The notes below the pieces were generated by a model. That model saw only the letters and a program-made list of their open reading frames with translations, made no database searches and had not been told where the DNA came from. The position numbers were made by a program, and so were the translations under genes. A stretch of DNA of 64,000 nt from Mariniblastus fucicola (GTDB lineage: Bacteria; Planctomycetota; Planctomycetia; Pirellulales; Pirellulaceae): the NCBI RefSeq assembly GCF_008087665.1, contig NZ_CP042912.1, forward strand, positions 6,138,001 to 6,202,000. Reading direction: 5' to 3'. Position 1 is the first letter of the stretch. Every line of letters starts with the position of its first letter. Below are positions 23,959 through 32,481 of this stretch, in pieces.

Positions 23959-26649
23959 CTAGTTCTGATCATTTGGAGTGTTTCCAAAGAACCCTGTCGT
24001 GGCGATGTCCAAGTCACCATTGACGTCGGTGAAGATTCCTCCGCCTTCGACGGTGGCTTCATTGTTAGCAAAGAAAGAATCTCGCACAGTCGCCATCGAG
24101 TCGTTGGCGAACCCGCCACCGCTGAGTGCAGAGTTATATCCGACCGCAGTGCTATCGATTCGAGTCGTGCTGCCGGCGATGGCTTTGACTCCTCCACCAT
24201 TGCCAGTAGTGTTATTGTTAACAACCGTAGACCCCATCACGTTCAGCGTACCACCATTGCTGAACAGACCGCCACCGCCGCCGAGGCCAGCTGTGTTGTA
24301 TCCGACCGTCGTTCCGTTGCGAACCGCCAACGTGCTGCCGGATTGAATCCAAAGGCCTCCGCCCTCGTTGCCAGCCACATTGTCATTGACGATCGAACCG
24401 TCGATTCCAACATAGGTGCCGCTCATGCCTGAAACGTGAAGGCCTCCACCGTTACCCGGTGCGGCGGTTCCTTCCGGTCCAGCAACATTGCCGCTGCCGG
24501 CTCCTCCAAGGATCGAGTCAAACATCAGGAATGTGCCGTCGATCAGCTCAACGCCACCACCGGCGCGGTTCGCGATGTTCGCAGAAATTGTTGAATCTTC
24601 TACCGTGACCAAACCGTCGGTTGAAAAGATTCCACCTCCGCTTCCACTGGCTCCGGTGGCACTATTATTGACGATGGTTGCGTCCTTGATCGACAGTCGG
24701 CCTCCGTTGTTGAACAGTCCGCCACCGCCATTATCAGCCCCCGCACCCAAAGCGACGTTGTCTTCGATCACCGTCCCACCATCGACAGTCATCGTGCTTC
24801 CTGACTGATTCCACAGCCCACCGCCTTCACTGGCCGCAACATTGTTCGCGACGGTTCCGCCGTTGATGATCGTCAAAGTTTCACTGGCCCCGCTCACATG
24901 CAGACCACCACCGTTCCCCGGAGCAGCGGTTCCAGCTGGTCCCGCAATGTTGCCATCGGCTTCAGCTGTGCCGCCAAGCATCGTGTCCAACAGCACGACA
25001 CGGCCGTCGATCACTTCGATGCCTCCACCAGCTCGGTTGGCTGAGTTCGCGGAAATCGTCGATTCATTGGCGTAGAAAATTCCGTCGGTAGAAAAAACTC
25101 CTCCGCCACTACCCGATGTGCCGCTGGCGATGTTGCCGCTGATGTCAGTGGCTCGGACTCGCGTCGTACCGCCGTTATTAAAGATACCACCGCCACCGTC
25201 GTCCGCTGAGTCTCCGCCGGCTTCATTATTGACAATGCTCGAGCCACGAACGAATAGCGAACTGCCGGACTGATTCCACAAACCGCCGCCTTCGCGGGCC
25301 GCGAAGTTACCGGCAATCGTCGAGTCAACAAACGAAGAATTCGTTCCGTCGGTTCCCGATACGTGGAGGGCTCCGCCGTTGCCCGGATTGGCTGATCCGT
25401 CGAGTACTCCGGCGATATTACTGTTGAGCGTCGATGCGCCTACGTAGAGATCGCCGTCGATTATTTCGATGCCTCCACCAGCGCGGTTGGCAATGTTCGA
25501 AATGATGGTCGTGTCAATAATCGAAAGCAAGCCGTCGGTCGAAAGGAATCCGCCGCCACTACCCGAAGTGCCGTTGGCGATATTGCCTTCAACAACCGAA
25601 CCGCGGACTCGCGTCGTGCCGCCGTTATTGAAGATGCCTCCTCCGCCCGTATCGGCGTCGGCTCCCATGGCAATATTGTTGGAGACCGTTGAGTCTTTCA
25701 CCAGCATCGAACTTCCGGACTGATTCCAAAGGCCACCGCCTTCGCTCGCGGCAACGTTATTGAGGACTGAAGAGTTCAGTACCACGACAGAAGTGTTCAT
25801 CGACCCGGTAACATGCAATGCTCCTCCGTTACCCGGTGCCGCCGTGCCTGCCGGACCAGCAATGTTGCCGTCAGCGAGCGTATCACCACCGAGAGTCGAC
25901 TCGTTGATCGAAATTGAACCATCGACGATTTCGATCGCCCCGCCGGCTCGGTTGGCTACGTTCGCCATAAAGTTCGCATTGGTAATTGCGACGTCGCCTG
26001 AATTAACAAGCAACGCACCGCCGCTTCCAGATGCGCCGCTGGCGATGTTCTGATCGAACGTTGAGTTCAAGATTGCAACAGAATTCGCAGTGCTGACGAT
26101 GGCCCCGCCGCCGGCCCCCATTGCAACGTTCGCGGTAAAGTTGAGCTCATTGAGCGTCGTCGATCCCGCTCCGGTGATCGAGATAGCGCCGCCTTCACCG
26201 ACCGTCATTCCGCCGGTGATATTAAATCCTCGGAGCACAACCTGTTCGGTGCTGTCGATGGAAAATGCCCGGTCGAGTCCACCAGCGTTGATGGTTACGT
26301 TTCGATCGCCGCCGAAGATTCGCAGGTCATCCGAGATGGCGAATTCGCCGTTGGAGAGAACAATGGTTTGGTCGGCAAGTGAGCTGTCGAATTCGATTCG
26401 GTCACCGTCGAGGTCACCCGCAGCGGCGTCGCCAAAGGCAGCGTTGGTTTCCGCAGCAATGACGGCTTCGCGGAGCGTAAGGTTGCCATCGGGCACACCG
26501 CTGACATCGTCGATGATCGAGTTGACGACGAATGTCGCCAACAGGTTTCGGTGCTCAAGCCCTTCGTAGGCAAGTCGCTTGTTGGCAGAGCGGTTTCGTG
26601 AAACGGAAGTTTTGGAAGCTGACGATTTAAGTTTCTTCATTGGATACAT
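23959..26649 (-). CDS. Surface beta-helix protein with Pmp-like repeats and LEPR-XLL-type N-terminus
   Basis: 896 residues from ATG 26649 with AAGAAGAG upstream. Residues about 1-40 are basic and contain YEGLEHRNLLA, like the planctomycete LEPR-XLL segment found at the start of secreted proteins. Next is NLTLREAVIAAE, typical of CSLREA-type parallel beta-helix proteins. From about residue 170 come four tandem copies of a block of about 155 residues. Each block contains five different rungs: AGGxIExxDG, GNGGxLHVxG, EGGGLWNQSGS, GGGxFNNGG and GSGGGxxSTDG. These GGG(I/L) and NN turns resemble chlamydial polymorphic membrane protein repeats. The C-terminus ends in FFGNTPNDQN; I see no autotransporter barrel or dockerin. 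An adhesin or surface-coat role is inferred. Cys-poor throughout. Confidence 0.85.
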   Translation of the reverse strand: MYPMKKLKSSASKTSVSRNRSANKRLAYEGLEHRNLLATFVVNSIIDDVSGVPDGNLTLREAVIAAETNAAFGDAAAGDLDGDRIEFDSSLADQTIVLSNGEFAISDDLRIFGGDRNVTINAGGLDRAFSIDSTEQVVLRGFNITGGMTVGEGGAISITGAGSTTLNELNFTANVAMGAGGGAIVSTANSVAILNSTFDQNIASGASGSGGALLVNSGDVAITNANFMANVANRAGGAIEIVDGSISINESTLGGDTLADGNIAGPAGTAAPGNGGALHVTGSMNTSVVVLNSSVLNNVAASEGGGLWNQSGSSMLVKDSTVSNNIAMGADADTGGGGIFNNGGTTRVRGSVVEGNIANGTSGSGGGFLSTDGLLSIIDTTIISNIANRAGGGIEIIDGDLYVGASTLNSNIAGVLDGSANPGNGGALHVSGTDGTNSSFVDSTIAGNFAAREGGGLWNQSGSSLFVRGSSIVNNEAGGDSADDGGGGIFNNGGTTRVRATDISGNIASGTSGSGGGVFSTDGIFYANESTISANSANRAGGGIEVIDGRVVLLDTMLGGTAEADGNIAGPAGTAAPGNGGGLHVSGASETLTIINGGTVANNVAASEGGGLWNQSGSTMTVDGGTVIEDNVALGAGADNGGGGLFNNGGRLSIKDATIVNNSATGASGSGGGIFSTDGLVTVEDSTISANIANRAGGGVELIDGTFLMFDSILGGAGSGNVAGPEGTAAPGNGGGLHVSGMSGTYVGIDGSIVNDNVAGNEGGGLWIQSGSTLAVRNGTTVGYNTAGLGGGGGLFSNGGTLNVMGSTVVNNNTTGNGGGVKAIAGSTTRIDSTAVGYNSALSGGGFANDSMATVRDSFFANNEATVEGGGIFTDVNGDLDIATTGFFGNTPNDQN

Positions 26650-27023
26650 TTTCTCTTCTTTGAAGTACGGATACGTTCTGGAGGCAAGATCGGCGAATGT
26701 CGTCGTACCGCAGACGTTCACAACGCAACGCAACTGCTGTTCCCGAACTTGGCGGATTGGCGTGGGAATGAGACTTCACGTGCGTTTCGTCGGCCGAGAA
26801 AATTTGGCCTGATCAGAAAGAAATCATCGGCACCGATTTAGTGGTCACAAGGCTTCCGCGCTGAGCGACAAGTGCGCGATCACACCGGTTTTTTCAATGT
26901 GAGAAAGTTCCCGGTCGACGCAAAAAAGTGTGTCACAGATCGAAGCGCGGTGCGTTGCGTGACATCTGCGCGGTCGGCGAATTGTTCTCGCGTGCGATCG
27001 GGGCCAAGCCCGACATGAACGCG
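26650..27023. other. Non-coding stretch upstream of the beta-helix gene
   Basis: I see no gene, terminator or -24/-12 motif in these 374 bases. It should hold the promoter of the beta-helix gene, but I cannot locate it. Confidence 0.4.
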
Positions 27024-27587
27024 CTAGTTGAAGTTCAGTCTCACAATCGCAAGATTCAGAATCAGCGCGAACGAGGACCATGCGAGGTAGGGCAACAAGA
27101 GAAAGCCCGACGTCCGATTTTGTCTGAAGGAAAGCACGACCGTGGTCGCGATCGCAATCCACAAAACGCAAATTTCAACGAAGGCCCACATCGGCGAACG
27201 TAGCCCGAAAAAGATCACGGACCAACCAAGATTCAGCACCAGTTGAACGCCAAATGCGATCAAGAACCAGCGCTTCGCATCGCGGTCGGCAACATCACCA
27301 CGCTTTCTCCAAATCAACCACGCGGCGACGGCCATCATCATGTAGAGAGCCGACCAAACTGGCCCGAACAGCCAGGACGGTGGATTGAAACTCGGCTTGT
27401 TCAAAGTCGGATACCAGGTGGTGACGCTGGAGCCCGTTGCGATTCCGCCCAACAACATGACCACTGCGACGATCGCGATCCATATGATCAACGACAAAAT
27501 ATCACGCTTGAGCGACCACGGCGTACCAACGTCGCCGACTGTGCCGTCCGACGACAGAAGATGAGGGTGGTTGTTCGTTTCAGACAT
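27024..27587 (-). CDS. tspO: TspO/MBR family tryptophan-rich sensory protein
   Basis: 187 residues, slightly longer than usual (about 155-160) because of a polar N-terminal extension of 30 residues. Five membrane helices follow. The family motif WYPTLNKPSFNPPSWLFGPVW lies between helices 1 and 2, and LIWRKRGD, LNLGWSVIFFGL and LPYLAWSSFALILNLAI are all typical. TspO binds porphyrins and heme intermediates and links to redox and stress control. It is third in a same-strand series with the lipoprotein and PPOX-fold genes (gaps 93 and 91 bases). Confidence 0.93.
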   Translation of the reverse strand: MSETNNHPHLLSSDGTVGDVGTPWSLKRDILSLIIWIAIVAVVMLLGGIATGSSVTTWYPTLNKPSFNPPSWLFGPVWSALYMMMAVAAWLIWRKRGDVADRDAKRWFLIAFGVQLVLNLGWSVIFFGLRSPMWAFVEICVLWIAIATTVVLSFRQNRTSGFLLLPYLAWSSFALILNLAIVRLNFN

Positions 27588-27678
27588 GATTGGGGCTCTG
27601 TATTGAAATAATGGACGGCAAGCGCTGGCAAAGCCGGAGCGCCGACTCGGTGACTTCAGACCTGATCCGATCAGGCAA

Positions 27679-28293
27679 TTAGGCGTTGGGGGGATTAACG
27701 ACGGACAGGTTTGGGGGCGTGTCGACGTCGGAAGATGTCAACTCTCCATCAGCCATGCTCTCTTTTGCCCAGTCGACTTTTTTATGCTCGACCTCCATTT
27801 TGCCTGGCTGGCCGCCGGTCAGTGTACTAAACATTCCGGCCAGACTGTGCCCAAATGACTTGTTTTGATCCCAGTACTCAGCGTCCTCGACATCAATTTC
27901 AATGACAACCGTGTCTGGGTCCGGCGTCTTTGTACCGAACCAGGCAACACATCGATCCGTCCACAGAAGTTCAGCCTTCTTGCGATCGTCCGAGAGGTCC
28001 GCGGTGCCAATCAGCGAAGCGTACTTACCGGACTCGGGCTCCGAGATCGCGACATTCGCCTGTGGGTTCTCACGGAGATATCGCGTCACATCGTCGTCGC
28101 TACGAGCCAGAAAATATAGCGATCCGGTGAAGTTCTGATTCACGTTGAGCATCGGTCGGCTACGAATGACGTGGTCGCTCCCGCAAGTAACCAGCAGCGC
28201 GGTATCGTTGCTGACAATGAACTGCGTTAGCTTTGCAATAACTTCATCACGGTTCGGTTCTGTCGTTTCGTTGTTCTGAATTTTATCGTTCAT
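27679..28293 (-). CDS. Pyridoxamine 5'-phosphate oxidase-fold general stress protein
   Basis: 204 residues from ATG 28293, with AAAGAACGAG upstream. Split-barrel features: ALLVTCGSDHVIRSRPMLNVNQ, GSLYFLARSDDDVTRYL, NVAISEPESGKYASLIGTADLSDDR and TVVIEIDVEDAEYWDQ. The pattern is like that of the protein at 11001-11501, with which it is a distant paralogue, and of bacterial general stress protein 26. About 40 extra residues at the C-terminus (after GQPGKMEVEHKKVDW) are polar. A flavin-binding role in redox stress is expected. It is followed by tspO and preceded by the coiled-coil lipoprotein gene. Confidence 0.9.
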   Translation of the reverse strand: MNDKIQNNETTEPNRDEVIAKLTQFIVSNDTALLVTCGSDHVIRSRPMLNVNQNFTGSLYFLARSDDDVTRYLRENPQANVAISEPESGKYASLIGTADLSDDRKKAELLWTDRCVAWFGTKTPDPDTVVIEIDVEDAEYWDQNKSFGHSLAGMFSTLTGGQPGKMEVEHKKVDWAKESMADGELTSSDVDTPPNLSVVNPPNA

Positions 28294-28386
28294 CTCGTTC
28301 TTTCGTTGAATTAGATCCTGAATTGAATAGTAGCGATTGTCATTCGTTGCAAAGCTGTAGGTGTAAAAGCAGATTACGCAATTTGA

Positions 28387-28896
28387 CTATTTGTCGAGGG
28401 CCGAATCATTCGCTGCGTCGTCAGTTGGTTCGTCGCGATTCTGTTTCCAACGCTTCATCTGAGAGTCAATCGACTCTGAAACGTCATCCCAGCTTTCCTC
28501 CGCCTTAATTTTTGTTTCCGCCCAAAGGTCACCCGAAGCTGCTTTCAGTTCGTCAAGTTGCTCCCGCATCTGTTCGACTTGAGTTTCAAGCCTTGCAATC
28601 TCGCCATTGAGTTCAACTTCTTCGTCGCCGGAAACGTTTTCCCGTTGTTCTTTAAGAGCCGCGACTTTCTGCTCAAGGGCTTCCACCTTGGATTCCATTT
28701 CCGATTCGAAAGTCTGCCGCTCTTTCATCGCAGCAAGCTTGGCTTCTTCCTTCTCAATTTTCTGGACTTGAGATTCAACATCTGCGTCGCTTATCTCTGT
28801 ATCGCAACCAAGAGAAACGACCAGCAGAATGCCCATGACCAGCGAGAACATGATGTAGAGCAAAGGCGGTTGATTGTTCATCTGTGCGGTATGCAT
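28387..28896 (-). CDS. Short coiled-coil lipoprotein
   Basis: 169 residues from ATG 28896, with AGGAGACAG directly upstream. The N-terminus MHTAQMNNQPPLLYIMFSLV leads into a hydrophobic segment ending VVSLGC, a lipobox with Cys31. The remainder is a Glu/Lys/Gln-rich heptad helix (VQKIEKEEAKLAAMKERQ, KVEALEQKVAALKEQ, IARLETQVEQMREQLDEL) and an acidic C-terminus. The design is the same as the lipoprotein at 6567-7187. A sigma-54-type site lies 43 bases upstream. It heads the series lipoprotein-PPOX-tspO. Confidence 0.8.
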   Translation of the reverse strand: MHTAQMNNQPPLLYIMFSLVMGILLVVSLGCDTEISDADVESQVQKIEKEEAKLAAMKERQTFESEMESKVEALEQKVAALKEQRENVSGDEEVELNGEIARLETQVEQMREQLDELKAASGDLWAETKIKAEESWDDVSESIDSQMKRWKQNRDEPTDDAANDSALDK

Positions 28897-28938
28897 TTCT
28901 GTCTCCTGAGAAAGGTGAAGTTAGCATCTGTTACACGA

Positions 28939-28954
28939 CGCACGTCGCGTGCCA
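28939..28954 (-). promoter_or_regulatory. Sigma-54 (-24/-12) promoter-like site for the lipoprotein-PPOX-tspO series
   Basis: Minus-strand TGGCACGCGACGTGCG has a perfect -24 element and GTGC in place of TTGC, the same deviation as the baeRF site. Spacing is exact. Confidence 0.5.
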
Positions 28955-29173
28955 AACATGGCGAAAGCCGGGAAGACGTCGGGTTTTACGGGATAGAATG
29001 CCCAGGCTGGTCGCCGCTCGTTCGCAATGAGGCTTCGCCGACCACGACGGATTCTGGAACTTTGGAGATGGATGCGACCTATTCAGGTAGTGTCGCGGCA
29101 ACCAAACAGCATCACTCACTTCAACCAACCTTGCGATGTGTGGCACAAACGCCAATCAGGTTAGAATAGTGAC

Positions 29174-30622
29174 ATGTACAAAACTCTGATCACCCTGACT
29201 CTTGTTTCCCTTAGCCATCCCTTTGCGCACTCCGCTGCAATCGCGGAACAGCCTGAGCCCGAACACACGAATTTCGTTTTCTTCCTGGTGGACGATCTCG
29301 GTTGGGCAGACCTCGGCTGCTTCGGTAGCGAGTTCCACGAGACGCCCAATATCGATCGACTGGCATCGACGGGAATGAAGTTCACCAACGCGTATGCCGC
29401 CAGTCCGGTTTGTTCTCCGACGCGAGCCAGCATCATGACGGGCCGGCATCCTGTTCGCGTCGACATCACGGATTGGATTCCCGGTTCGCGGAGGCTACCC
29501 GAAAGCCATCCAAGGTTCGCGCACGTCGACGACCGTGACAATCTCGCAGTCAGCGAAGTGACCATCGCGGACGAATTGGGCTCTAACGGCTATCAAACTT
29601 TTTTTGCTGGCAAGTGGCATCTGGGGGACGAAGGGCATCTGCCAACGGATCAGGGTTTCGACATCAACCTGGGCGGAATTGACAAAGGATCTCCTCCGGG
29701 TGGCTATTACGCTCCATTCAAAAACCGAATGTTGCCCGATCGTGAAACCGATGAGTATCTGACAGAACGGCTGACCGATGAGTCGATTGAGTTCATGAAG
29801 TCCCGCCGCAAAGATCAACCGTTCCTGCTTTATCTTTCCTACTACAACGTGCATACTCCGATTCAACCCTATCGCAAACGCGTCGACCATTTTCGGGAAA
29901 AAGCGACATCTTCGTTCACCGAAAAATCGCCGCCGATTGCGGAACGTGATGGTCGATCAAGATCCCGCCAAGACAACCCCGAATACGCGTCGATGGTTGC
30001 CGCAGTCGACGTGAGTGTTGGCCAGATACTTGATTCGCTGGACGATCTTGGGTTGGCGGAAAACACTGTCGTTTGTTTCTTTTCCGACAACGGCGGATTG
30101 TGCACGTTGCGGAACAAGCGGGTTGGGCCGACTTGCAACGCACCGCTTCGCAGCGGAAAAGGCTGGCTGTATGAAGGCGGTATTCGTTGCCCGATGATCG
30201 TGCGGGCTCCAGGAGTAACCGCTGCGGATTCGGTTTGCGATACACCCGTTTCGAGCTGTGACTTCTTCCCGACGATGCTGGACCTTGCGAAATTGCCTGC
30301 CAAACCAGAACTGCATCGCGATGGAGTCAGCTTGATCGATTCGCTCAACGGAAAGTCAGCCGAACCGCACTCGACGCTCTACTGGCACTATCCGCACTAT
30401 CACGGATCTGCCTGGACACCCGGCGCCGCGGTTCGGGACGGCGACTGGAAGCTGATCGAATTCTACGAGTACGACGAAGTGGAACTTTATGACTTGCGAA
30501 ACGACATCGGCGAAGAGAACAATCTTGCCGCAAAGAATCCGGACCGAGTCAACGCACTGCGTACAAAGCTTCAGCAATGGCAAAAATCCATGGGCGCCCG
30601 GATGCCCGTCGAGCAAAAATAG
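29174..30622 (+). CDS. Secreted sulfatase (formylglycine type)
   Basis: 482 residues with an N-terminal signal peptide (hydrophobic residues 4-20, about AAIAEQ cleavage). Metal-binding DDLG is at 40-41, and Cys80 in [14 protein letters not shown] is the residue converted to formylglycine. GKWHLGD and FFSDNGG give further catalytic and metal ligands; the C-terminal small domain runs to MPVEQK. It cleaves sulfate esters, probably from marine polysaccharides; substrate unknown. The ribosome site is weak. It converges with the FabG-like gene, ten bases between stops. Confidence 0.95.
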   Translation: MYKTLITLTLVSLSHPFAHSAAIAEQPEPEHTNFVFFLVDDLGWADLGCFGSEFHETPNIDRLASTGMKFTNAYAASPVCSPTRASIMTGRHPVRVDITDWIPGSRRLPESHPRFAHVDDRDNLAVSEVTIADELGSNGYQTFFAGKWHLGDEGHLPTDQGFDINLGGIDKGSPPGGYYAPFKNRMLPDRETDEYLTERLTDESIEFMKSRRKDQPFLLYLSYYNVHTPIQPYRKRVDHFREKATSSFTEKSPPIAERDGRSRSRQDNPEYASMVAAVDVSVGQILDSLDDLGLAENTVVCFFSDNGGLCTLRNKRVGPTCNAPLRSGKGWLYEGGIRCPMIVRAPGVTAADSVCDTPVSSCDFFPTMLDLAKLPAKPELHRDGVSLIDSLNGKSAEPHSTLYWHYPHYHGSAWTPGAAVRDGDWKLIEFYEYDEVELYDLRNDIGEENNLAAKNPDRVNALRTKLQQWQKSMGARMPVEQK

Positions 30623-30631
30623 CCATCGCTT

Positions 30632-31384
30632 CTACGCCCACCAGCCGCCGTTGACGTGGATCGTCTGGCCGGTGACGTAGGAGGAAAGGTCGCTACACAG
30701 GAACAATATCACGTCGGAGATTTCGCTGGGTTCGGCAAAGCGTGCCAGTGGGATCTGCGTCATCATGTACTTGCGATTCTCCTCGGGAATGGACTCACCC
30801 ATCTCCGTGTTCACCACCCCTGGAGCCACCGCATTGACGCGGATATTTTTGCGAGCCAGCTCTTTGGAAAGCACTTTGGTAAACGTCATCACCCCGGCTT
30901 TGGCGGTCGCGTAGTTGGCTTGGCCAAAGAATCCGGTGACCGCCGAAAGCGATGAAACGTTGACGATCACGCCGTTTTCCGACAGAGATTCAACAGCGGC
31001 TTTGCAGGAATTGAAAACGCCCGTGAGATTGGTGTCGATAACCGCCTGCCAGTCTTCGTGGCTCATTTTCCTGAAGCTTTTGTCGCGCAGGATTCCTGCG
31101 TTGTTGACCAGGATATCCAGCGAGCCAAATTTTTCGACGGCTTTGGAGACCATGGCTTCAAGCTGATCCGGCTGGCGAACGTCCGCCGCGCAAGCCAACC
31201 CGCGATCGCCAAAATCGGCTACCGCTGCGTCAGCAAGCGCCCGGTTCTTCCCTTCGCCATCGTCGAAGTAGTTGATGACCAAATTGGCCCCGGCCGCATG
31301 CAATGTTTTAGCCGTCTCCAGCCCGATCCCTTGACTCGAACCGGTGACGATGGCTGTTTTTCCGCTAAGGTCGATTTGTCTCAT
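30632..31384 (-). CDS. FabG-like short-chain dehydrogenase (3-oxoacyl-ACP reductase family)
   Basis: 250 residues. Motifs: TGSSQGIG for nucleotide binding, NNAGILRD, catalytic Ser in VNVSSLSAV, NYATAKAG with Tyr and Lys, and VAPGVVNTEMGESIP. The C-terminus LSSYVTGQTIHVNGGWWA is the classical FabG ending. Such proteins reduce 3-oxoacyl thioesters or related beta-keto compounds with NADPH. Outside a fatty-acid cluster the substrate is uncertain. AAAGAGACC lies before the ATG. The upstream gene on the same strand is the PEP-mutase family gene, 103 bases away across an inverted repeat. Confidence 0.93.
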   Translation of the reverse strand: MRQIDLSGKTAIVTGSSQGIGLETAKTLHAAGANLVINYFDDGEGKNRALADAAVADFGDRGLACAADVRQPDQLEAMVSKAVEKFGSLDILVNNAGILRDKSFRKMSHEDWQAVIDTNLTGVFNSCKAAVESLSENGVIVNVSSLSAVTGFFGQANYATAKAGVMTFTKVLSKELARKNIRVNAVAPGVVNTEMGESIPEENRKYMMTQIPLARFAEPSEISDVILFLCSDLSSYVTGQTIHVNGGWWA

Positions 31385-31405
31385 GGTGGTCTCTTTGGGT
31401 CAAAA

Positions 31406-31477
31406 CGTGGCTGTGGGTTTCAGTTTCAGTTTCAGTTTCACGCCGGCGTCATGTTGCAGCTGGAAACCACAACCACG
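31406..31477. repeat. Long inverted repeat with hexamer array in its loop
   Basis: CGTGGCTGTGGGTTTC (31406-31421) faces GAAACCACAACCACG (31463-31477): nearly fully complementary with one mismatch and one bulge. The loop begins with three to four copies of TTTCAG (31417-31440). It lies between two same-strand genes. Confidence 0.55.
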
Positions 31478-31486
31478 GCCAGCAGA

Positions 31487-32350
31487 TCATTCCGAGGAAA
31501 ACTTCTGATTCAACGCCAGATAGTGCGACGTGTTCACGGCAGCTTCCCGATCTTCGAACGTTGCCATCCGGTCCTTCAACGATTCGGTGTGTCCGTCGCG
31601 AAGAATCGCAGCGGCGGCTTCCTGCATGGCGTGAATCGCGGTCCGCTGCAAGTCCCCGGGAACAATGACCAGGCTGAAGCCCAGCTTTTCCAGTTGATCG
31701 CGCGGAATTACCGGAGACTTACCGCCCCAAAACATGTTCAGCAACTTCGGACAGGTTAACTCCCTGGCAACACGTTCGACCTGTTCCATCGTTCGCGGTG
31801 CTTCGACGAACGCGACATCGGCACCGGCTTCGATGTACTGATTCATTCGCTCGATCGCACTTTCAAAACCCTCCACCGCAATCGCATCGGTGCGGGCGAT
31901 CAGTACCGTATCGTCATCCGATAAAGCATCCTTGACCGCGCGAATTTTAGCGCAGTGTTCTGCGGCAGGAATCAGCGTCTTGCCGTCAAGATGCCCACAG
32001 CGTTTTGGAAAAAGTTGATCTTCGAGATGAAAGCCCGCGACCCCAACTCGCTCAAATGCCTTCGCAGCTCTACGGGCGTTAAGTGCATTTCCATAGCCGG
32101 TGTCCATGTCGGCGATGACCGGCAAGTCGACCGCATCAACGATCTGTTCCAGTCGATCAGTGACTTCTTTGGCCGACAGCAATCCGATGTCCGGCACGCC
32201 GGTGCTGCGAGCGATCCCGCCACCCGTTGCGTAAACGATTTCGGCACCGGCGTTCTGAATCAGCCGCGCTGACAAACCGTCGTAGGCGCCGGGGATATAG
32301 TAGGTTTTGCCCGTCGCAATGAGCTGACGAAGCTTGGTGGTCTTTCTCAT
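31487..32350 (-). CDS. Isocitrate lyase/PEP mutase superfamily enzyme (methylisocitrate-lyase-like)
   Basis: 287 residues. TIM-barrel motifs: PGAYDGLSARLIQNAGAE, the Mg-binding ADMDTGYGN, HLEDQLFPKRCGH with the KRCGH loop that bears the catalytic Cys in lyases, IARTDAIAVEG and AFVEAPRTMEQ. The length and motifs fit PrpB-type methylisocitrate lyase or oxaloacetate decarboxylase/carboxyvinyl-phosphonate mutase-like members. No other methylcitrate-cycle gene is nearby, so the substrate stays open. Cytoplasmic. Confidence 0.9.
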   Translation of the reverse strand: MRKTTKLRQLIATGKTYYIPGAYDGLSARLIQNAGAEIVYATGGGIARSTGVPDIGLLSAKEVTDRLEQIVDAVDLPVIADMDTGYGNALNARRAAKAFERVGVAGFHLEDQLFPKRCGHLDGKTLIPAAEHCAKIRAVKDALSDDDTVLIARTDAIAVEGFESAIERMNQYIEAGADVAFVEAPRTMEQVERVARELTCPKLLNMFWGGKSPVIPRDQLEKLGFSLVIVPGDLQRTAIHAMQEAAAAILRDGHTESLKDRMATFEDREAAVNTSHYLALNQKFSSE

Positions 32351-32425
32351 CGACGCCCTGACAAAAAGTGCATAGGTCCGCAGCGAATACGCGGTTGATT
32401 GGCGGCGCAGAAAAGCGTCTCCAAC

Positions 32426-32452
32426 AAAAAAGGGGACGGGCTCGAAGCCTGT
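32426..32452 (-). terminator. Probable terminator of the giant surface-protein gene
   Basis: On the minus strand ACAGGCTTCGAGCCCGT can fold with seven pairs and one mismatch (32436-32452), then CCCC and TTTTTT (32426-32431). It begins 30 bases after the stop at 32482. Confidence 0.5.
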
Positions 32453-32481
32453 TCACCGCACAGCCGCAATTCTAAACCGCA

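Noticed and set aside
23953-26569. Plus-strand open frames opposite the beta-helix gene
   Set aside because: Pro-rich antisense shadows of Gly codons in the repeats, with no domain or ribosome site.
29141-29156. TGGCAC upstream of the sulfatase at 29174
   Set aside because: The -12 half is CCAAT and not TTGC, so it is not a sigma-54-type promoter.
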